Positions 21,855-33,636 are shown, counted from the stretch's first letter. The stretch is 64,000 nucleotides of DNA from Chrysopilus asiliformis (GCA_964034945.1 OZ035960.1:89803848-89867847), one strand, 5' to 3'. Program-made: numbers and translations. The notes: generated from the letters alone by a model not told the origin.

Positions 21855-22501
21855 TCAGTAAATATCAGCATAATATTCCAGATGAAATACTGTTTTATTT
21901 CCCTTTTTGGTGTAACCACGCACAGTTTCCTTATAGATTCCCGATGGAAATATAGGCGGCATTATGTCAATATTTACTGGGATGTTTTTGAATTCCAATT
22001 TCCCTTTTATCGGACAGGTGCCATTTAGATTTGAATATTTTTTAACATAATTGAAGAGAGTCTTAAAAATTTTATTTCCTTTATTGTTTTTAAGGAATTC
22101 GCAATAGTCGATTTCAACACTTGGGAAAAATTGACGAAATAATCTTCCGCTTTTGTATTCAATTTTCAAGTGGATCTTAAAATCATGGTTGTTACTAACA
22201 TTATCAAAAGCATATTATTAAATTTTACCATTCCATCCCCGATTGGGTAGGGTAGCACGCAACTAGCATCAAATAGTTTATATTTCCGGTTAGGCGCATC
22301 GTGATATCCACACTTCATATTTTGGCAAATTTGCGGCCCTCTTTGGCAGAAATACTGCCTGGGACAAATGGTTAACGATTGCTAAAATATGAATAAAAAT
22401 AGTTGTTAAAATCAAGAATGTTCTAGTAGTTAAAAAATTGTAGTTACTGAAATTTTTACGATAATTAATAGCCGAACAAATGATTCTTCCACGTACTTCA
22501 T
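21855..22501 (-). CDS. DUF1091 secreted protein 8 (about 175 aa)
   Basis: Exons are 22501-22448, 22381-22229 and 22175-21855, with introns of 66 and 53 nt. The signal peptide is 18 residues (MKYVEESFVRLLIIVKIS). Exon 2 shares MKCGYHDAPNRKYKLFDASC with the gene at 19,537-20,186. Exon 3 has SVEIDYCEFLKNNKGNK, GTCPIKG and PPIFPSGIYKETVRGY. The pair is a recent duplication: exon lengths are identical and introns nearly so. The mariner derivative at 21,282-21,788 lies between the two genes. Confidence 0.87.
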
Positions 22502-22663
22502 TGTACCAATATTTGTGAAATAAAGAGTTCCAATGTGATTTGCTCACGGTCGTTACTTAATGGTCCCCAAAGATTACCGATTGACGGATATTACTATAAT
22601 TTTGTTTCGAGATGATGAAACTGATTGCAAAAAATCATATTTTGAAATTTTTATATTCTATAT

Positions 22664-23200
22664 CAGTGCTGTCCAACCAGGCGATCGCGATCTACCAGTC
22701 GATCTCGACACGAATTTGGGTCGATCTTCTACTACAGAAAAAAAAATTTTTTTGTAAACATAAATATTAAAAAAAAGGGAAAGTGAAAATTAAGTAATCA
22801 CACTATCTAGTTCTCCGTTTTTTCGTTTTTTTGCTGTTAAAGCAAGTGGTCTATTTTACTTAGATACCTTATTTTAAATTTCATTTTACTTACCTATTTT
22901 AAATAGGCATTGAAAACTTGAAAATCACTAGATTCTCGCGGTTTTTTTGAATTTGACTCATGTTTAAAATTTGTTTGAATAGTTTAGTTTCGATTTAGAA
23001 TTCACGAGCCTGTTCACATTAGGCGATGCGAGACGCTACGTGTTATCGCAAACGTGAAATGGTTTATTTTCAGGATTACTGCGGCACCGTACGTGGAGTA
23101 TCTTTTGCTCTGGACGTGTAACCACACGTATATGGGTCGATCTCGATGTAGTTGGATTAAAAAAAGTCTAACTTTAGTATAAAAAGGTTGGGCAGGCCTG
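22664..23200. mobile_element. hAT MITE with near-perfect 8-bp target duplication
   Basis: The ends CAGTGCTGTCCAACC and GGTTGGGCAGGCCTG are hAT-like inverted termini. The flanks ttctatat (22656-22663) and ctctatat (23201-23208) differ at one base. The subterminal parts repeat a gggtcgatctcga word near both ends. It has no ORF. Confidence 0.8.
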
Positions 23201-23536
23201 CTCTATATGATAAATTATATCGAAGTATATCAGATTAAGTATATCGTTTGTAACGCTTCGAACCAATCATCGGACACAAAAATGAACTACACCAGGGTGT
23301 TAGGGATAACAAAAGATTTTGATTTTCGCATGTTCGTCCGTCCGTCCGTAAACACCAACCCTTTCGATAGGATTGAATTAGAGACTTGAAATGTTGTACA
23401 GTTTCGTTTCCCGCAAATCGCTAGGCCAAGTTCTTGAACGGTAAGATTGGTTTATTCCTTCCCTCCTCCCTATACCAAAGAAACAGTTTTTTGCAATTTT
23501 CTAAAACACGGTGAGAGATGTTCAAAAATTTATATA

Positions 23537-23785
23537 TGAGGCGTTAAAAGCTAGAGTGGACCAACCCACATGTCGAAATCGTGAATTTTTTTGTTTTTGA
23601 ATCACTATTGCGAGTGAGTTTTTAGATAAAAATGTTTGGTTGCACAAAAGAACATTTCAACATTGAGTAATAAAGTCCACAGAAATTTTTTTTTCCAAAA
23701 ATTTACAGTCAATAATAGTACAAAAGTGAAAAAGCTTCAAAAACTCGATTATGTGGCTTGGTCCACTCTAGCTTTTAACGCCTCA
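23537..23785. mobile_element. Tc1/mariner-like MITE inside a DR-A copy
   Basis: The 249-bp element starts TGAGGCGTTAAAAGCTAGAG and ends with the reverse complement (about 30-bp inverted repeats). TA lies on both sides. It interrupts the DR-A copy that occupies 23,240-24,025, whose two halves resume on either side. It has no ORF. Confidence 0.75.
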
Positions 23786-24395
23786 TATGTAAAATGTGTT
23801 TAAAAGAGGATTTTACATAACTTGTCCATACATCTAAATCCAATCGGACCAATGCTTCTCCGTTTAGAATATGATTTCACATAACCGTTCCATACAACAA
23901 AATCCAATCGAATCACTCCTTTTCCCCTCTCCAATACAAAAGGATTTTTTTAAATAAACCCTTTGTCATATAGAGTATTTGATGATTGGCCCCTGGAAAT
24001 TGCAGCTTTTCTTATGTTTAGATAAGCGTCAATACTTTGGATGACTATTTTTGTACTCTCTAAAAAAAGTCGAGATAAAGTTTATCTTTCATGAAAAAGA
24101 TGACAGGAAGAAAAGAAAAGATGATCTTTGTTATTTTTACTTTCTTATACGAAGTTTAATCAAGTATTGTATTCATGAAAAATTTCGGCCTCTTTCAAAA
24201 AAACAATTCCTGAATACTCTTGAGTTGATCAGTTCGCTACTTTTCTCGCGAATAGTTTTGCATCCAAAGAACGATCCATAAATATAATATACAATAAAAC
24301 ACACTTAAATGCAACACGCTTAAATACAAAACTCGTGTAATTGCACGCAAAATTTGTGCCTGGAGGATTTTCAAGCATCTATTATGGCGGAATTT

Positions 24396-24720
24396 CTATA
24401 TATGTATATAAAATCGTTTAACCTGATTGACTGACTCATCAACGCCCAGCCCAAACCCCTGGAGCTAGAAACTTGAAACTTTCACAGTATGTCCCAACCA
24501 TCACGTAGGCGCTCACTAAGGCGGGGTTTTCCGAAATTTTACCGCTAAGGGGGTAAACGGGAGGTAAAGGGGGTTTCTTGTTCAATGAATCTTGCTCAAT
24601 AGGAGGCCGAAAAGTTTCACTCGGGGATTTTCGGGGTCACTGATCACGAATCCGGTGTTAGAATTTTAAAATTCGGAACGGGAGGTCCTGAAGGCATAAC
24701 TATTTTTTTTAAAAGTTTGA
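24396..24720 (+). mobile_element. Truncated Helitron-like element
   Basis: It starts TCTATATATGTATATAAAATCG, the same 5' end as the minus-strand Helitron at 12,814-13,335. It shares the 'gctagaaacttgaaactttcacag' block, but the 3' hairpin and CTAG end are missing. The rest of 24,030-25,060 is AT-rich with no gene. Confidence 0.55.
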
Positions 24721-25060
24721 ATTATTTTTTTGTTTTACTTTGGGTATTGTTTTTTATTATTATTTTATAAAACGAAATGTGATTTTTGTTATTTTTATTT
24801 GATAAAATGAATTCTTAATTAGATTCTTAGTTTTTGTGTAGCCTTGTTGAATTTAAATGTTTATTCCAGGAATATTAAAGTTGCATGTTTATCTTTGACT
24901 CTCATAATGCAAAACACGGATAAATGCACATAAAATTCTGCGAAATTCGATGTGCGTTTAAGCGTGTTTTACTGTACATGATGGATTCGATCCCTTGTTT
25001 TCGCGCGAAATCACGCGAATGAAATTTGCGCGAATTTGCGCCCAGTGTACGAGGGGCCTT

Positions 25061-26571
25061 CCCAAGGAGCATTTTTCGGTTGGGAAGTAGTCCTATGGCA
25101 CACGAACCGACTGAAAGTCATGACTCACGACCGTCCTTATGACTGAAATTGTTGTACTGAAGAAGTGCTGGCGACCCAAATACGACTGAGTGGCGAATAG
25201 CCGCTACCGCCTGAAGACGTCGAATATCCCGCGGTAGAACTTTGATAAGTCTGCCGAAACCCTACGTAAGTCGGTTGCAAGGACCATTTTCACGACCGGG
25301 TGAGACAAAATTAGCGAAGATGCCACACAACGACAAAAAATTCTCACCGTAAAATGCTGACACGAATTAATTCACGCTAATATTGGTTAAGCGAAAACAT
25401 AAACATGAAGAGAAAACAACTTAGAAATTAAATGACACGAGAAGACGATGATTTTTATAAACGATATGGAAAACACGCACTTTTAATATCGAATTTATGG
25501 AGCTTTTCTAGCTTAAATTGACAAACCCTTGCAAATTTTTGACGAATATCATGATGATGCTTCGTAAAATTTCACGCGCCCTGCAGAAAATCCTTTTTAC
25601 ACAATTTTTTGCACTAAATAATTTTTTTCCCACGACAATATTTGAGTATTTTTTTACTCGAATAGTCTAAAAATGTCACTTAAATATCTTGAAAACACAA
25701 TACTAGCCACTTAAACGTTTTTTCAGCACACATTCCGATTAAAATTTCGATTTTTATATAATTTCGTTTCAATTTATATTTTGCCTCCATTATTAGTTGC
25801 TTATGTCAAAGAACTGGGTTGCCGTTTCTATATTTTGCTCGATTTAAAATACTTTCATAGTTGTTTTTAGTTGCCTTTATTAAAAATGTATCAAATTGAT
25901 CAACTCGTTTGATATTTCATATAATATGGACAAAATATTATGCAGCGCGTGATTCTAGTAGAAGTTCTAATGAAAACGATAATAAAAGTCGAAGTCCTAA
26001 ATATTTTTTCTGAATTTTATTTAGAAAAGTTTATTAACGAGAACACTGGTTTAGAGGGAAAATGATAATTATCATTTTGACATTTCTCTTTTCCTCGATT
26101 TAGGAATTTGAGCCGTTTGTAGGGCCCATACAGCATTTAATTAAGTTTTATTCATATAAATGTCAAAGTTGGAAAGAGAGAAAATGTTTTCAGTGAGCGG
26201 TACGACTTTTCAGGTCCCCAGAATGGTTTTTAGGACCACCTCACGACCATAATAATTTACCGGGTCGGTATCAAGTTCCATCGGTGGTTGTTACGTGGTT
26301 CTAAAGACCTTTGTTACGACCGTCGTAAGGTTGACCCATAATTACGTATGGAGGTCGGATTGACGACCTCCTGGCCTGAAAAGTAGTCCGATGGTTGCGT
26401 AATAAGTCGTTAGCCCTACGCAATAATGAAAATTACGACTACGTAACAACCAGTTGTTTTGTAGTCCACCATACAGTTTTAAGACCGGAGAAAGACGTTC
26501 CAACTGAAAAGTAATACTGATGACGTCTTCAAGCGGTCGTGAGAATTTTCTTAGGACTTTGTGCTCCTTGG
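25061..26571. mobile_element. 1.5-kb non-autonomous DNA element with CCCAAGGAGC termini
   Basis: The left end is CCCAAGGAGCATTTTTCGG. The right end, inverted, is CCCAAGGAGCACAAAGTCC, so about 11 bp match. Both terminal thirds are full of short words built on acgacc/ggtcgt, such as 'tacgaccg' and 'gacgacc', in both orientations. The middle is plain AT-rich DNA. Base composition differs sharply from the flanks (GC-rich ends). No ORF of useful length exists. Target flanks are TT on both sides. The first six terminal bases (CCCAAG) equal those of the 245-bp MITEs. Confidence 0.7.
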
Positions 26572-26809
26572 GTTAGGAACACAACAGCATGCAGCTCAGT
26601 TAGTACTTATTTATGAAACTAAAAAATCTCAATTATGGCAATAAACGTTAATAATAATATTTAATAAATCGCAAAGGTCGTATAGTGCAGACTGAAGGGT
26701 TTGAAAAAGTTAAGACGTGTTCAACTAAAATAGATTCACCGAAGGTCGATTTTTTTTACCAGCCGCAATTTCAAAGACATTAGTTTCGATATTAAGATAA
26801 TTTTTTATA

Positions 26810-27360
26810 CCCGTATGGTGAAACCAAAGGGTATATTAACTTTGCCTTACCGTTTGTAACGCCAAGATCCCGTCATCGCACAAAAAAATGAATTACACCA
26901 GTGTGTTTAGAATGATAAAAAAAGTTGAATTTAGCATGTCCGTCCGTCTGTCTGTCCGTCCGTCTGTGGCGCGGATTGCGGGCGCACGGATTGAGCTAGA
27001 GACTTGAAATTTTGCACAGATCCGTTTTTTTTGTAAAATGCGAGGTTAAATTCGTTAATGGGCAAACATGGAACATTAGAGGGGGTACCCCCCATACGAA
27101 TGAAAACGTTTTTTGTGAATATCTCAAAAACGGTGCATCTCATCAAAAAAGTGCAAGAACAAAAGTTATTTAGGATATGATTCTACATAAAACTCCCATA
27201 CATCTAAATCCGATTGGAATAAATTTTAAAAAATCTTATTGGAAATTTTGACTTCAAAGTGGAATTTTGGTATAACTGTTCGAATTTTGATACGAATATC
27301 ACCATACGGGTCTCCAATGATTGCCAGATTGGCAATTATAGCTTTTGTTATGTTTAATGT
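26810..27360 (+). repeat. DR-A copy, most complete left end
   Basis: It begins 'gtgaaaccaaagggtatatt', passes the 'aatgaattacaccagtg' and GTCCGTCTGT microsatellite landmarks, and ends 'caattatagcttttgttatg'. It resembles the copy at the window end (62,979-63,770) more than the others, so this is a DR-A subfamily. The minus-strand frame inside it is not a gene. Confidence 0.7.
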
Positions 27361-27556
27361 GTTCTTTTTTCACCAAAGAATTTCCATTTGGAGTTGGTTT
27401 CCCCCTGGGTGAATAATACAAAATTTTGGACATAAATTGAGTCGATTACCTCAATATGTGGAGCAAATAATTGTCTATTCAATACTATCAAAAATATCTG
27501 AAATATTAGCTAATAAAAAATACTCCCTAATTCCCTAGACCTTAGATTTTTAGAAG

Positions 27557-28492
27557 ATGAGAATAATATCAAGTCTTATTTTCTTTTGCATATTCGCTCA
27601 ACGTGTGGTAAATTTTCAAAATTAATTTAACATTAAAAAAAGGGAATTTGACAGATTTGTGTAAAAATTGTAAAATAAGAGACAATGGCGTTTTATGGTA
27701 ACGCATCTCAAGTAGCATTTTCGTCAACTGTAACTTTAGCAGTTGCTATATATCGTGACGATTGGCATAAATATTGCTTGAGTTCTTAACAACATTCTGA
27801 TGGAATTTTCCATTTTCAATTGTGAATTCCTTATTTTTACTATTTATAAGATTCCACTATTTCTTATTTAACAATTTTATATTGAATCAGTTGCATTCCA
27901 TTTTCCCTGGTGAAAATATTTTATTTTTGATTCTCTGATACGTATTTAGGCGACACTGACTTACAACCCGTTTGACTTGAATTGTGATGCTGCAAAGGAC
28001 CCAATTTGTCAAAATACCTCTTGCGAATTGAGATCAGAAAAGAAGCAAAACTTTTTCAGCGCATCGTGTTTTATTCCAATACCAATTGATGATGGTGTTG
28101 TAAGATTTACAAATTTTATTGAACTTTTCAAATATTTCGGGTTCTTTAGAAATCTTTTTCCCCAGTTTTCCAATCAAATTCTCTATGAAAATCCCGGCCG
28201 TGGTGTGCAGCCCTTCATCGGTCCGATGCGAATTCCAGTTTGCGAATTACTAAATACGCAGAGTAATAATACGTTTTTTAAATTGGCGCTCCGATATTTT
28301 ACAAAATACCGGGTTGCAAAAGCTTCCTGTCCATTTCAAGGATTTGTTGGTGTGAAAAATATCCCGATGAATATGGACTTGTTACCGATGATGTTTCCAT
28401 TAGGAATCTATCGGCAGACAATCTGGATATACCGATCTAAAAGCAAACGCTCAATATTCAAAGTGGAATTCAAATTTTCAATAAAACCATAA
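27557..28492 (+). CDS. DUF1091 secreted protein 9 (plus strand, about 175 aa)
   Basis: Exons are 27557-27607, 27950-28099 and 28166-28492. Intron 1 is 342 nt, longer than usual, and intron 2 is 66 nt. Exon 1 gives a 17-residue signal peptide (MRIISSLIFFCIFAQRV). Cysteines are at about 29, 37, 42 and 57. Exon 3 has GRGVQPFIGPMRIPVCELL, ASCPFQG and LLPMMFPLGIYR. These motifs are closest to the minus-strand gene at 42,598-43,138 (IPYCKLL, CPFQG, LLPMMFPAGNYK). Intron 2 is open in frame, which disguises the exon boundary. A mariner-like relic begins directly downstream. Confidence 0.85.
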
Positions 28493-28508
28493 GAATTTTG
28501 AGTGAAAT

Positions 28509-29426
28509 ATGAATAAATTTGAAAAATTTCAAAGCATTTTTTATTTCAAAATTAATCACTGGAAGTTTTTATTAAAAACGACAACTAAACTCCAATTAAA
28601 ATCACTCCAGAGGTTCAAAAGACATATGGATAGGAGTTTCAACGATCGGGGTAGAGGTGATCCTAAAGGGTTTTTCTATTACGACGCTAGAAGGTTGTTA
28701 GGTTATAGCGGCCATGTTGTTAAAGCAACATCTGTCAACTTTGTTGTGAATTGTTCAGTAGTGTATGGCAAATCACCATGGAAGGTTATAGCGTTGAACA
28801 ACGTGTGCAAATCATCAAATTTGTTGCAGTTCGAAGTTGACTCAAATTTCACCAAAAAAATCATCATTAGCGATGAGGGTCATTTCTGGATGAATGGATA
28901 TGTGAACAAGCAAAATTGTCGGATTTGGAGCGATACCAATCCACACGAGATACACCAGCACCAAACGCATCCCGAGAAAAGCACTGTTTGGTACGGATTT
29001 TGGTCTGGCGGAATCATCGGTCCGTACTTCTTCCAAAACGAAACTGGCATTGCCATAACCGTCGACAGCGAGCGCTACAGATCGATGATAAGTAACTTCT
29101 TGTGGCCTAAACTGGATGATATGGATACCGACGACAACATGTGGTTCCAACAGGACGGCGCTACAAACCACACAGCGCATGCCACGATGGGCATTCTGTA
29201 CGAGCTATTTGAGGGCATGGTTATCTCGCGCGGCAGCGACGTGTACTGGCCACCGAGATCATGCGATTTAACGCTTTTAGACTTCTTCCTTCGGGGCTAT
29301 TTTAAATCGCAGGTCTATGCAAATAAACCGGAAACAATTGATGCCCTCAAAGCCAATATAACGAATAACATCCAGCAAATTCTGCCAGATTTATGCGACA
29401 AAGTCATCGAAGATTTCACTTCTTGA
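28509..29426 (+). pseudogene. Degenerate DD41D-type Tc1/mariner transposase
   Basis: The open frame keeps the complete catalytic core. The first Asp is in ISDEGHFWMNG (residue 122), the second in WFQQDGATNHTA (216) and the third in PLD-type context at LTLLDFF (258), giving 41 residues between the second and third. A transposase N-terminus begins separately at an ATG at 28,778 (MEGYSVEQRVQIIKF) in another frame and stops. It is joined by deletion near 28,830 to the start of the catalytic core, so most of the helix-turn-helix and the linker are lost. The first 100 residues of the long frame are therefore accidental. It ends with ANKPETIDALKANI, homologous to the C-terminus in the deleted elements at 10,419 and 21,282. 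Confidence 0.8.
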
Positions 29427-29429
29427 ATA

Positions 29430-30065
29430 CGTGCGACCAAGCAAAGCCGCGGCGGAAATTTCAACGACGTTATATTCCATACTTAATGCCATAGCATATA
29501 CTTAAAAAAAAATCGAATTCATATCTCTTACACAACTTGTTTTATTTACATTTAAAAATCGAGCTTCTTTAGAGGATAAAAATCCGATTTAAACCATATT
29601 AGCAATATGGCGGTACGGGGAGTGCATGGAGCTACGACGGGGAAAGGGGTGGGAAGCTTTAAGTGGTAAGGGAACTTAATTAGGACTCTATCTAGCTAAT
29701 GGGGATATCTCGATCAATATCCCTTCTGGAACCTAGGAAATAGCAGAGGAGGGGTTTGGCTAACAGAGAAAGGGGTAAACCTTTTAATTCGTTTCGCTTG
29801 TCTTCAAGATTATCTATCTTACACAAAAAAAAACGCACTTAAAAATTACACTTTTGGCTTCAGTACCTGAAAATATATCAATGTATATTAACTTGAATGC
29901 CTCCATGTAAGTTTTGGATGGGTTTGTAATTAAAAATGGCTGAACCAGGAGATTTTTTTTATTAAATTTTGGAATATCTCATTAACAAATTTATTCAAAA
30001 ACTTTTCTTTTTTGGGAGTTTTATTAAAAAACACCAAACCAAATGCATTTTACATATCAAAAAAC
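29430..30065. other. Intergenic, no gene seen
   Basis: The 3' remainder of the mariner relic probably extends to about 29,480. The rest holds short fragments of generic repeats. No gene or clear element end was found. Confidence 0.4.
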
Positions 30066-32060
30066 CTACCCTTTCTTAATATCAAAATTATAGTCCAATT
30101 GGAAAATAGTTTTATTTAAAGATGGTGTCGATAAGTTGACAATTTGATTATAAGTTCCAGGCCTGAACATTATTGGCAACAGATCTCCTCTCACTTCCGC
30201 GCCAACAAATAAAATGTTTCCTTCCAATGGACAACTGCTTTTCACGTTTGAAAATTTCCGCATAAAAGAAAATGTTGCCTTGAAAAATATGTTGTTGCGA
30301 TTGTTTTTTAGTAGGTCACAATATTTTAGCTTATCTGGTTTAAAATATAAGCGATTCAAGCGTCCAGAAACATAAAAGATGGAGACCTCAATCTGAATAA
30401 TGCAAAAAAAAAATATAATAAAGAATATTTAAAAATATCAGTTGTGATCAACACAAAACTCTCTCCAAGATTTAGTTTCGGAAAAAAGATGTAGAAAATA
30501 ATATTTTTTTTAGAACCGTTAGGGATATGTAAAAATCGTTGAAGTAAAAAATGCGGAAAATTTGGTTTCCTTTAAATTTTTTTCATGTTTATTTTTTCAC
30601 AAAAGCGCATGGTTTTCGAAACATTTTCAAAAAACTTTATTCAAAAAATTGTATGGAAGGTCCCGTTATAGGTACCGTTACTTTTCCAAAAGTTGACAGA
30701 AACCATTGAATATGTACAAATATAGAAGAATAATCTATTAGTTTTCACCTTGGGCCGATGGTGGCGATAGTGAGGCTAATAATCGTTCTTTCTCTCTCAT
30801 TTTTATGTAATATTGTAGCTTTTAGTTTAGATTCAAATTGAGAATTTCCCCACAAATATCCCAGACCAAAAAGCACGCACATATTTAAGAAGCAAAGCGG
30901 TGTTGCGTTGATTCTTTATGGTGTCATACGAGGAATGAACTGAACACGTACAGCAAACAATGATAAACCGCGATCATTGCGATTACAAATTTCCCATTGT
31001 GCTTAAAGTTTTAGGGTATTTTAGTTAATACACATACCTAAGCTTTAAGTTTGGGGGATTTTTATTTAATACTTGAACCGCAGACACTTTCGCCACCATC
31101 GGCCCAAGGTGAAAACTAATAGATTATTCTTCTATATTTGTACATATTCAATGCAGAAACCTATGATTTTTGTAGAACTCATTTACAAAAAATTTCAAGG
31201 CGCTAGCTCAACGCGTTCTTGAGTTATTTAAGATACTTAAAACGGACAGACTGACAGAACTGCAGACAGACAGACCGATATACAGACCGATAGACAGACC
31301 AACAGACAGACCAACAGACAGACCAACAGACAGACCAACAGACAGACCAACGGACAGATGGACGGACAACCTCATAGTTGTACATGGAACGGATTTCTTA
31401 CTGATTAAAAAGTTTCTATCTGCCCCCGTTCTCGAGTGGGTCTTTGTCATGAATACAATACTTTCCCTCTATAACAGAGGAAAATAAAAAAAGTACTAAT
31501 CCACATAAGAATTATGTATCGAGAGTCACGAAAAGCTTTATTTAAAAAAATCACTATGTGAAACAATTTATAAAATTGAAGTCAGTGACGGAAGTACAAA
31601 TTCGTGACGTACTGGTTATGACTATACTTTATTTTACAAAAATCCTTACTCCAAACTAACACAAAAGGTCGCGTGGACTCACAATTCTGCTACCGCGTCT
31701 TAAATTCCCACTAATTGCTTGAGCTTGTGGTCGCGGCGGCGTCCACTTCGTTCACTTTTTTGTTATTGAGGTCATTTTTTTTTGATTTCTTACCAAAACA
31801 TCATTTATTGGAGATTTCATAGTACAGTTGACATCAAGCAATGTCACTGATTTCGGTTTTCGGATGGTACACGTTGCATTTTCGCACAATTGATCTTTGA
31901 ATCGGTTACATTGGAAATTATAGGGTACGTACTTTGCTGCGTCCTAGAAGTGTGAAAGATTGACCCATCAAAAAGTGTTTCTCCTTCCAATAGTTTCTAG
32001 AAAACTTACAATGAATACCCACAAGCAAAATATTATAGTATATAGTATTATCTTTGGCAT
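30066..32060 (-). CDS. DUF1091 secreted protein 10 with a 1.4-kb transposon-filled intron
   Basis: Exons are 32060-32010, 31943-31794 and 30392-30066. Intron 1 is 66 nt and intron 2 is 1,401 nt. Exon 1 gives a 17-residue signal peptide ending at a consensus gtaagt donor. Exon 2 (DAAKYVPYNFQCNRFKDQLC...) has cysteines at about 29, 37, 42 and 57. Exon 3 begins IEVSIFYVSGR and has LKYCDLLKNNRNN, SSCPLEG and the divergent PIMFRPGTYNQ. Intron 2 holds the 450-bp element at 30,704-31,153 and a DR-type repeat with a CAGACAGACC array. It is the sister of the gene at 34,233-36,811, which has the same architecture. Confidence 0.83.
30704..31153. mobile_element. 450-bp element with about 60-bp inverted repeats and 7-bp target duplication
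   Basis: The ends CATTGAATATGTACAAATAT and its reverse complement begin inverted arms of about 60 bp that extend through 'ccttgggccgatggtggcg'. CAGAAAC is directly repeated on both sides (30697-30703 and 31154-31160). It lies in intron 2 of the DUF1091 gene at 30,066-32,060. It has no ORF and the superfamily is not assigned. Confidence 0.8.
31225..31490 (-). repeat. DR-B-related repeat with 12-bp tandem array
   Basis: On the plus strand the unit is 'acagaccaacag', tandem at about 31,255-31,365, followed by 'atgaatacaatactttccct'. Similar sequence with a CAGACAGACTGACAGACC stub occurs at 34,960-35,210 in intron 2 of the sister gene. Frames through it give only repeated Gly-Leu-Ser peptides. 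Confidence 0.75.
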
Positions 32061-32388
32061 TTTTAATATTACTAATTTAAAAATCAAGTTTTTCTCTATT
32101 CTCGTGCTAGAAATATAAAGTTTTAATTATTCATGACATTCAAATGATTTTAATAATTTCATCCAAATCGATTTTTATCTCAAAAATGTTCGGCTTCGTT
32201 TGTTTTGCACGTTGTTATATGAGTGAATCCATGCGAATTGAACGAGTAAAAAAAATGACCTCTGCTCACCTAAAGTATTTTCGAAGCTTGTTATGTAACA
32301 AAAAAATAACTCAATAATAAGTATTCTGTTCGATTCCTCTCAACTGCCAAGCCAAACTGTCTTGCCGAAAAATGAGCGAATTCTTTAA

Positions 32389-32603
32389 AGCCTAAACCAC
32401 AATTACGCGTGCGGCGCCCACGCGGTGAAAGTAAAAACTACGCATTTATATGAGTAAATGTATAATTGCCCGTTCCTCAGATGCGTTGCCGCGTCCGTGC
32501 CGCGTAGAGTAGGCTCAGTCTCTACTTTTAGACGCGGTGACAACGACTAGATGCCAGAACAAAATAATGCCGCACGCACGCACGCGTAATTGTGGTTTAT
32601 GCT
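32389..32603. mobile_element. PIF/Harbinger-like MITE, GC-rich
   Basis: The inverted ends AGCCTAAACCACAATTACGCG and CGCGTAATTGTGGTTTATGCT are flanked by TAA on both sides (32386-32388 and 32604-32606). The interior is rich in cgcg words and has no ORF. It is clearly richer in CpG than the surrounding DNA. Confidence 0.75.
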
Positions 32604-32905
32604 TAAGTCAGATGCCTCATTTGTTTAGTAGCATTTCTGATATTGATGCAAGCGGTTGTGTGCCGTTTCTTCCTCTTGTGGACTGAGGTACAGTGAGGTA
32701 CAAACATTCATGGAATGAACTAAGTCTCTTTCAATTTTTATTATCAATCATGAAGCGCTGCTGAAACCCTAATCCAGATTGGGAAAAACATTTTTTAGGA
32801 ATTGTAGACAATAATGGAAATTTGCAGTGTTTGAAATGTGACCTCCATTAAAATGATTTATTTTGACCTCCATTAAAATGATTTGCCCTTCCATTCCAGA
32901 ACTCT

Positions 32906-33636
32906 GGGCATCAATCGTGTAACGAGACGCGTCTCCGTCTTTGAGCTGAGACGGCGACATCGACGCGACACGTTTTTCTAATCGTGTATCGCGACACTAA
33001 AAAGTTTTAACGTTCAATGGATTGAATTTCTTAAATTAATTATAGGTCATGCTAAATAAAGCTTTCCGAGTGCACAATACGGACCAGTTTTGCTCACTAC
33101 AAGTATCTTGCTACAGAAACGTCAAAATAAAAATGTTTGGATTAGCTGAAATTAATTTTGTGTTAAGTTCACCAGAAAAAAGGGAATTACGAGTTGTTCG
33201 CAGGTTCTCAAGGGACAAAAATGATCCTTTCCAGCTCATCTCAAAACCGTAGTGTATAATTAATAGACTTTTTGCTTGAAGTGAATAAAAATCAAATCCC
33301 CCACAAAAGTTTTTTTTTCTTTTTGTTGGAAGTACCAGTGTCAAACGAGCCCCTCGCTAAGGCATTGATTTCATCCATGAACCTTACAAGGGTTTCCCAC
33401 TGGTTTTCATTCGTTATCTTCCTAAAATAATATAAATTTATTATAATTTAACTTATATTTACTTTGGTTCCTCCATTGTGAAATGACAGACGAAATGACA
33501 CTGAGCGACGCCTCGAACTGTGTCGCTGAACGAAAAGACACGTCGCTAGTATGCAACTACGCGTCGCCATACACGATTGCTTTTCTTAATGAAAGACGCA
33601 ATTTCGTGTCTGCGTCGCGTTACACCATTGATGCCC
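32906..33636. mobile_element. Probable DNA transposon with GGGCATCAAT termini
   Basis: The left end GGGCATCAATCGTGTAACG and the right end CGTTACACCATTGATGCCC are inverted repeats, with gacgc words inside both. I could not find a convincing target duplication. The plus-strand frame at 33,049-33,252 is short and unrecognised. The flanking 32,604-32,905 and 33,637-34,232 are unannotated AT-rich DNA. Confidence 0.6.

Noticed and set aside
28842..29180. 112-codon minus-strand frame
   Set aside because: It is the antisense of the mariner transposase core.
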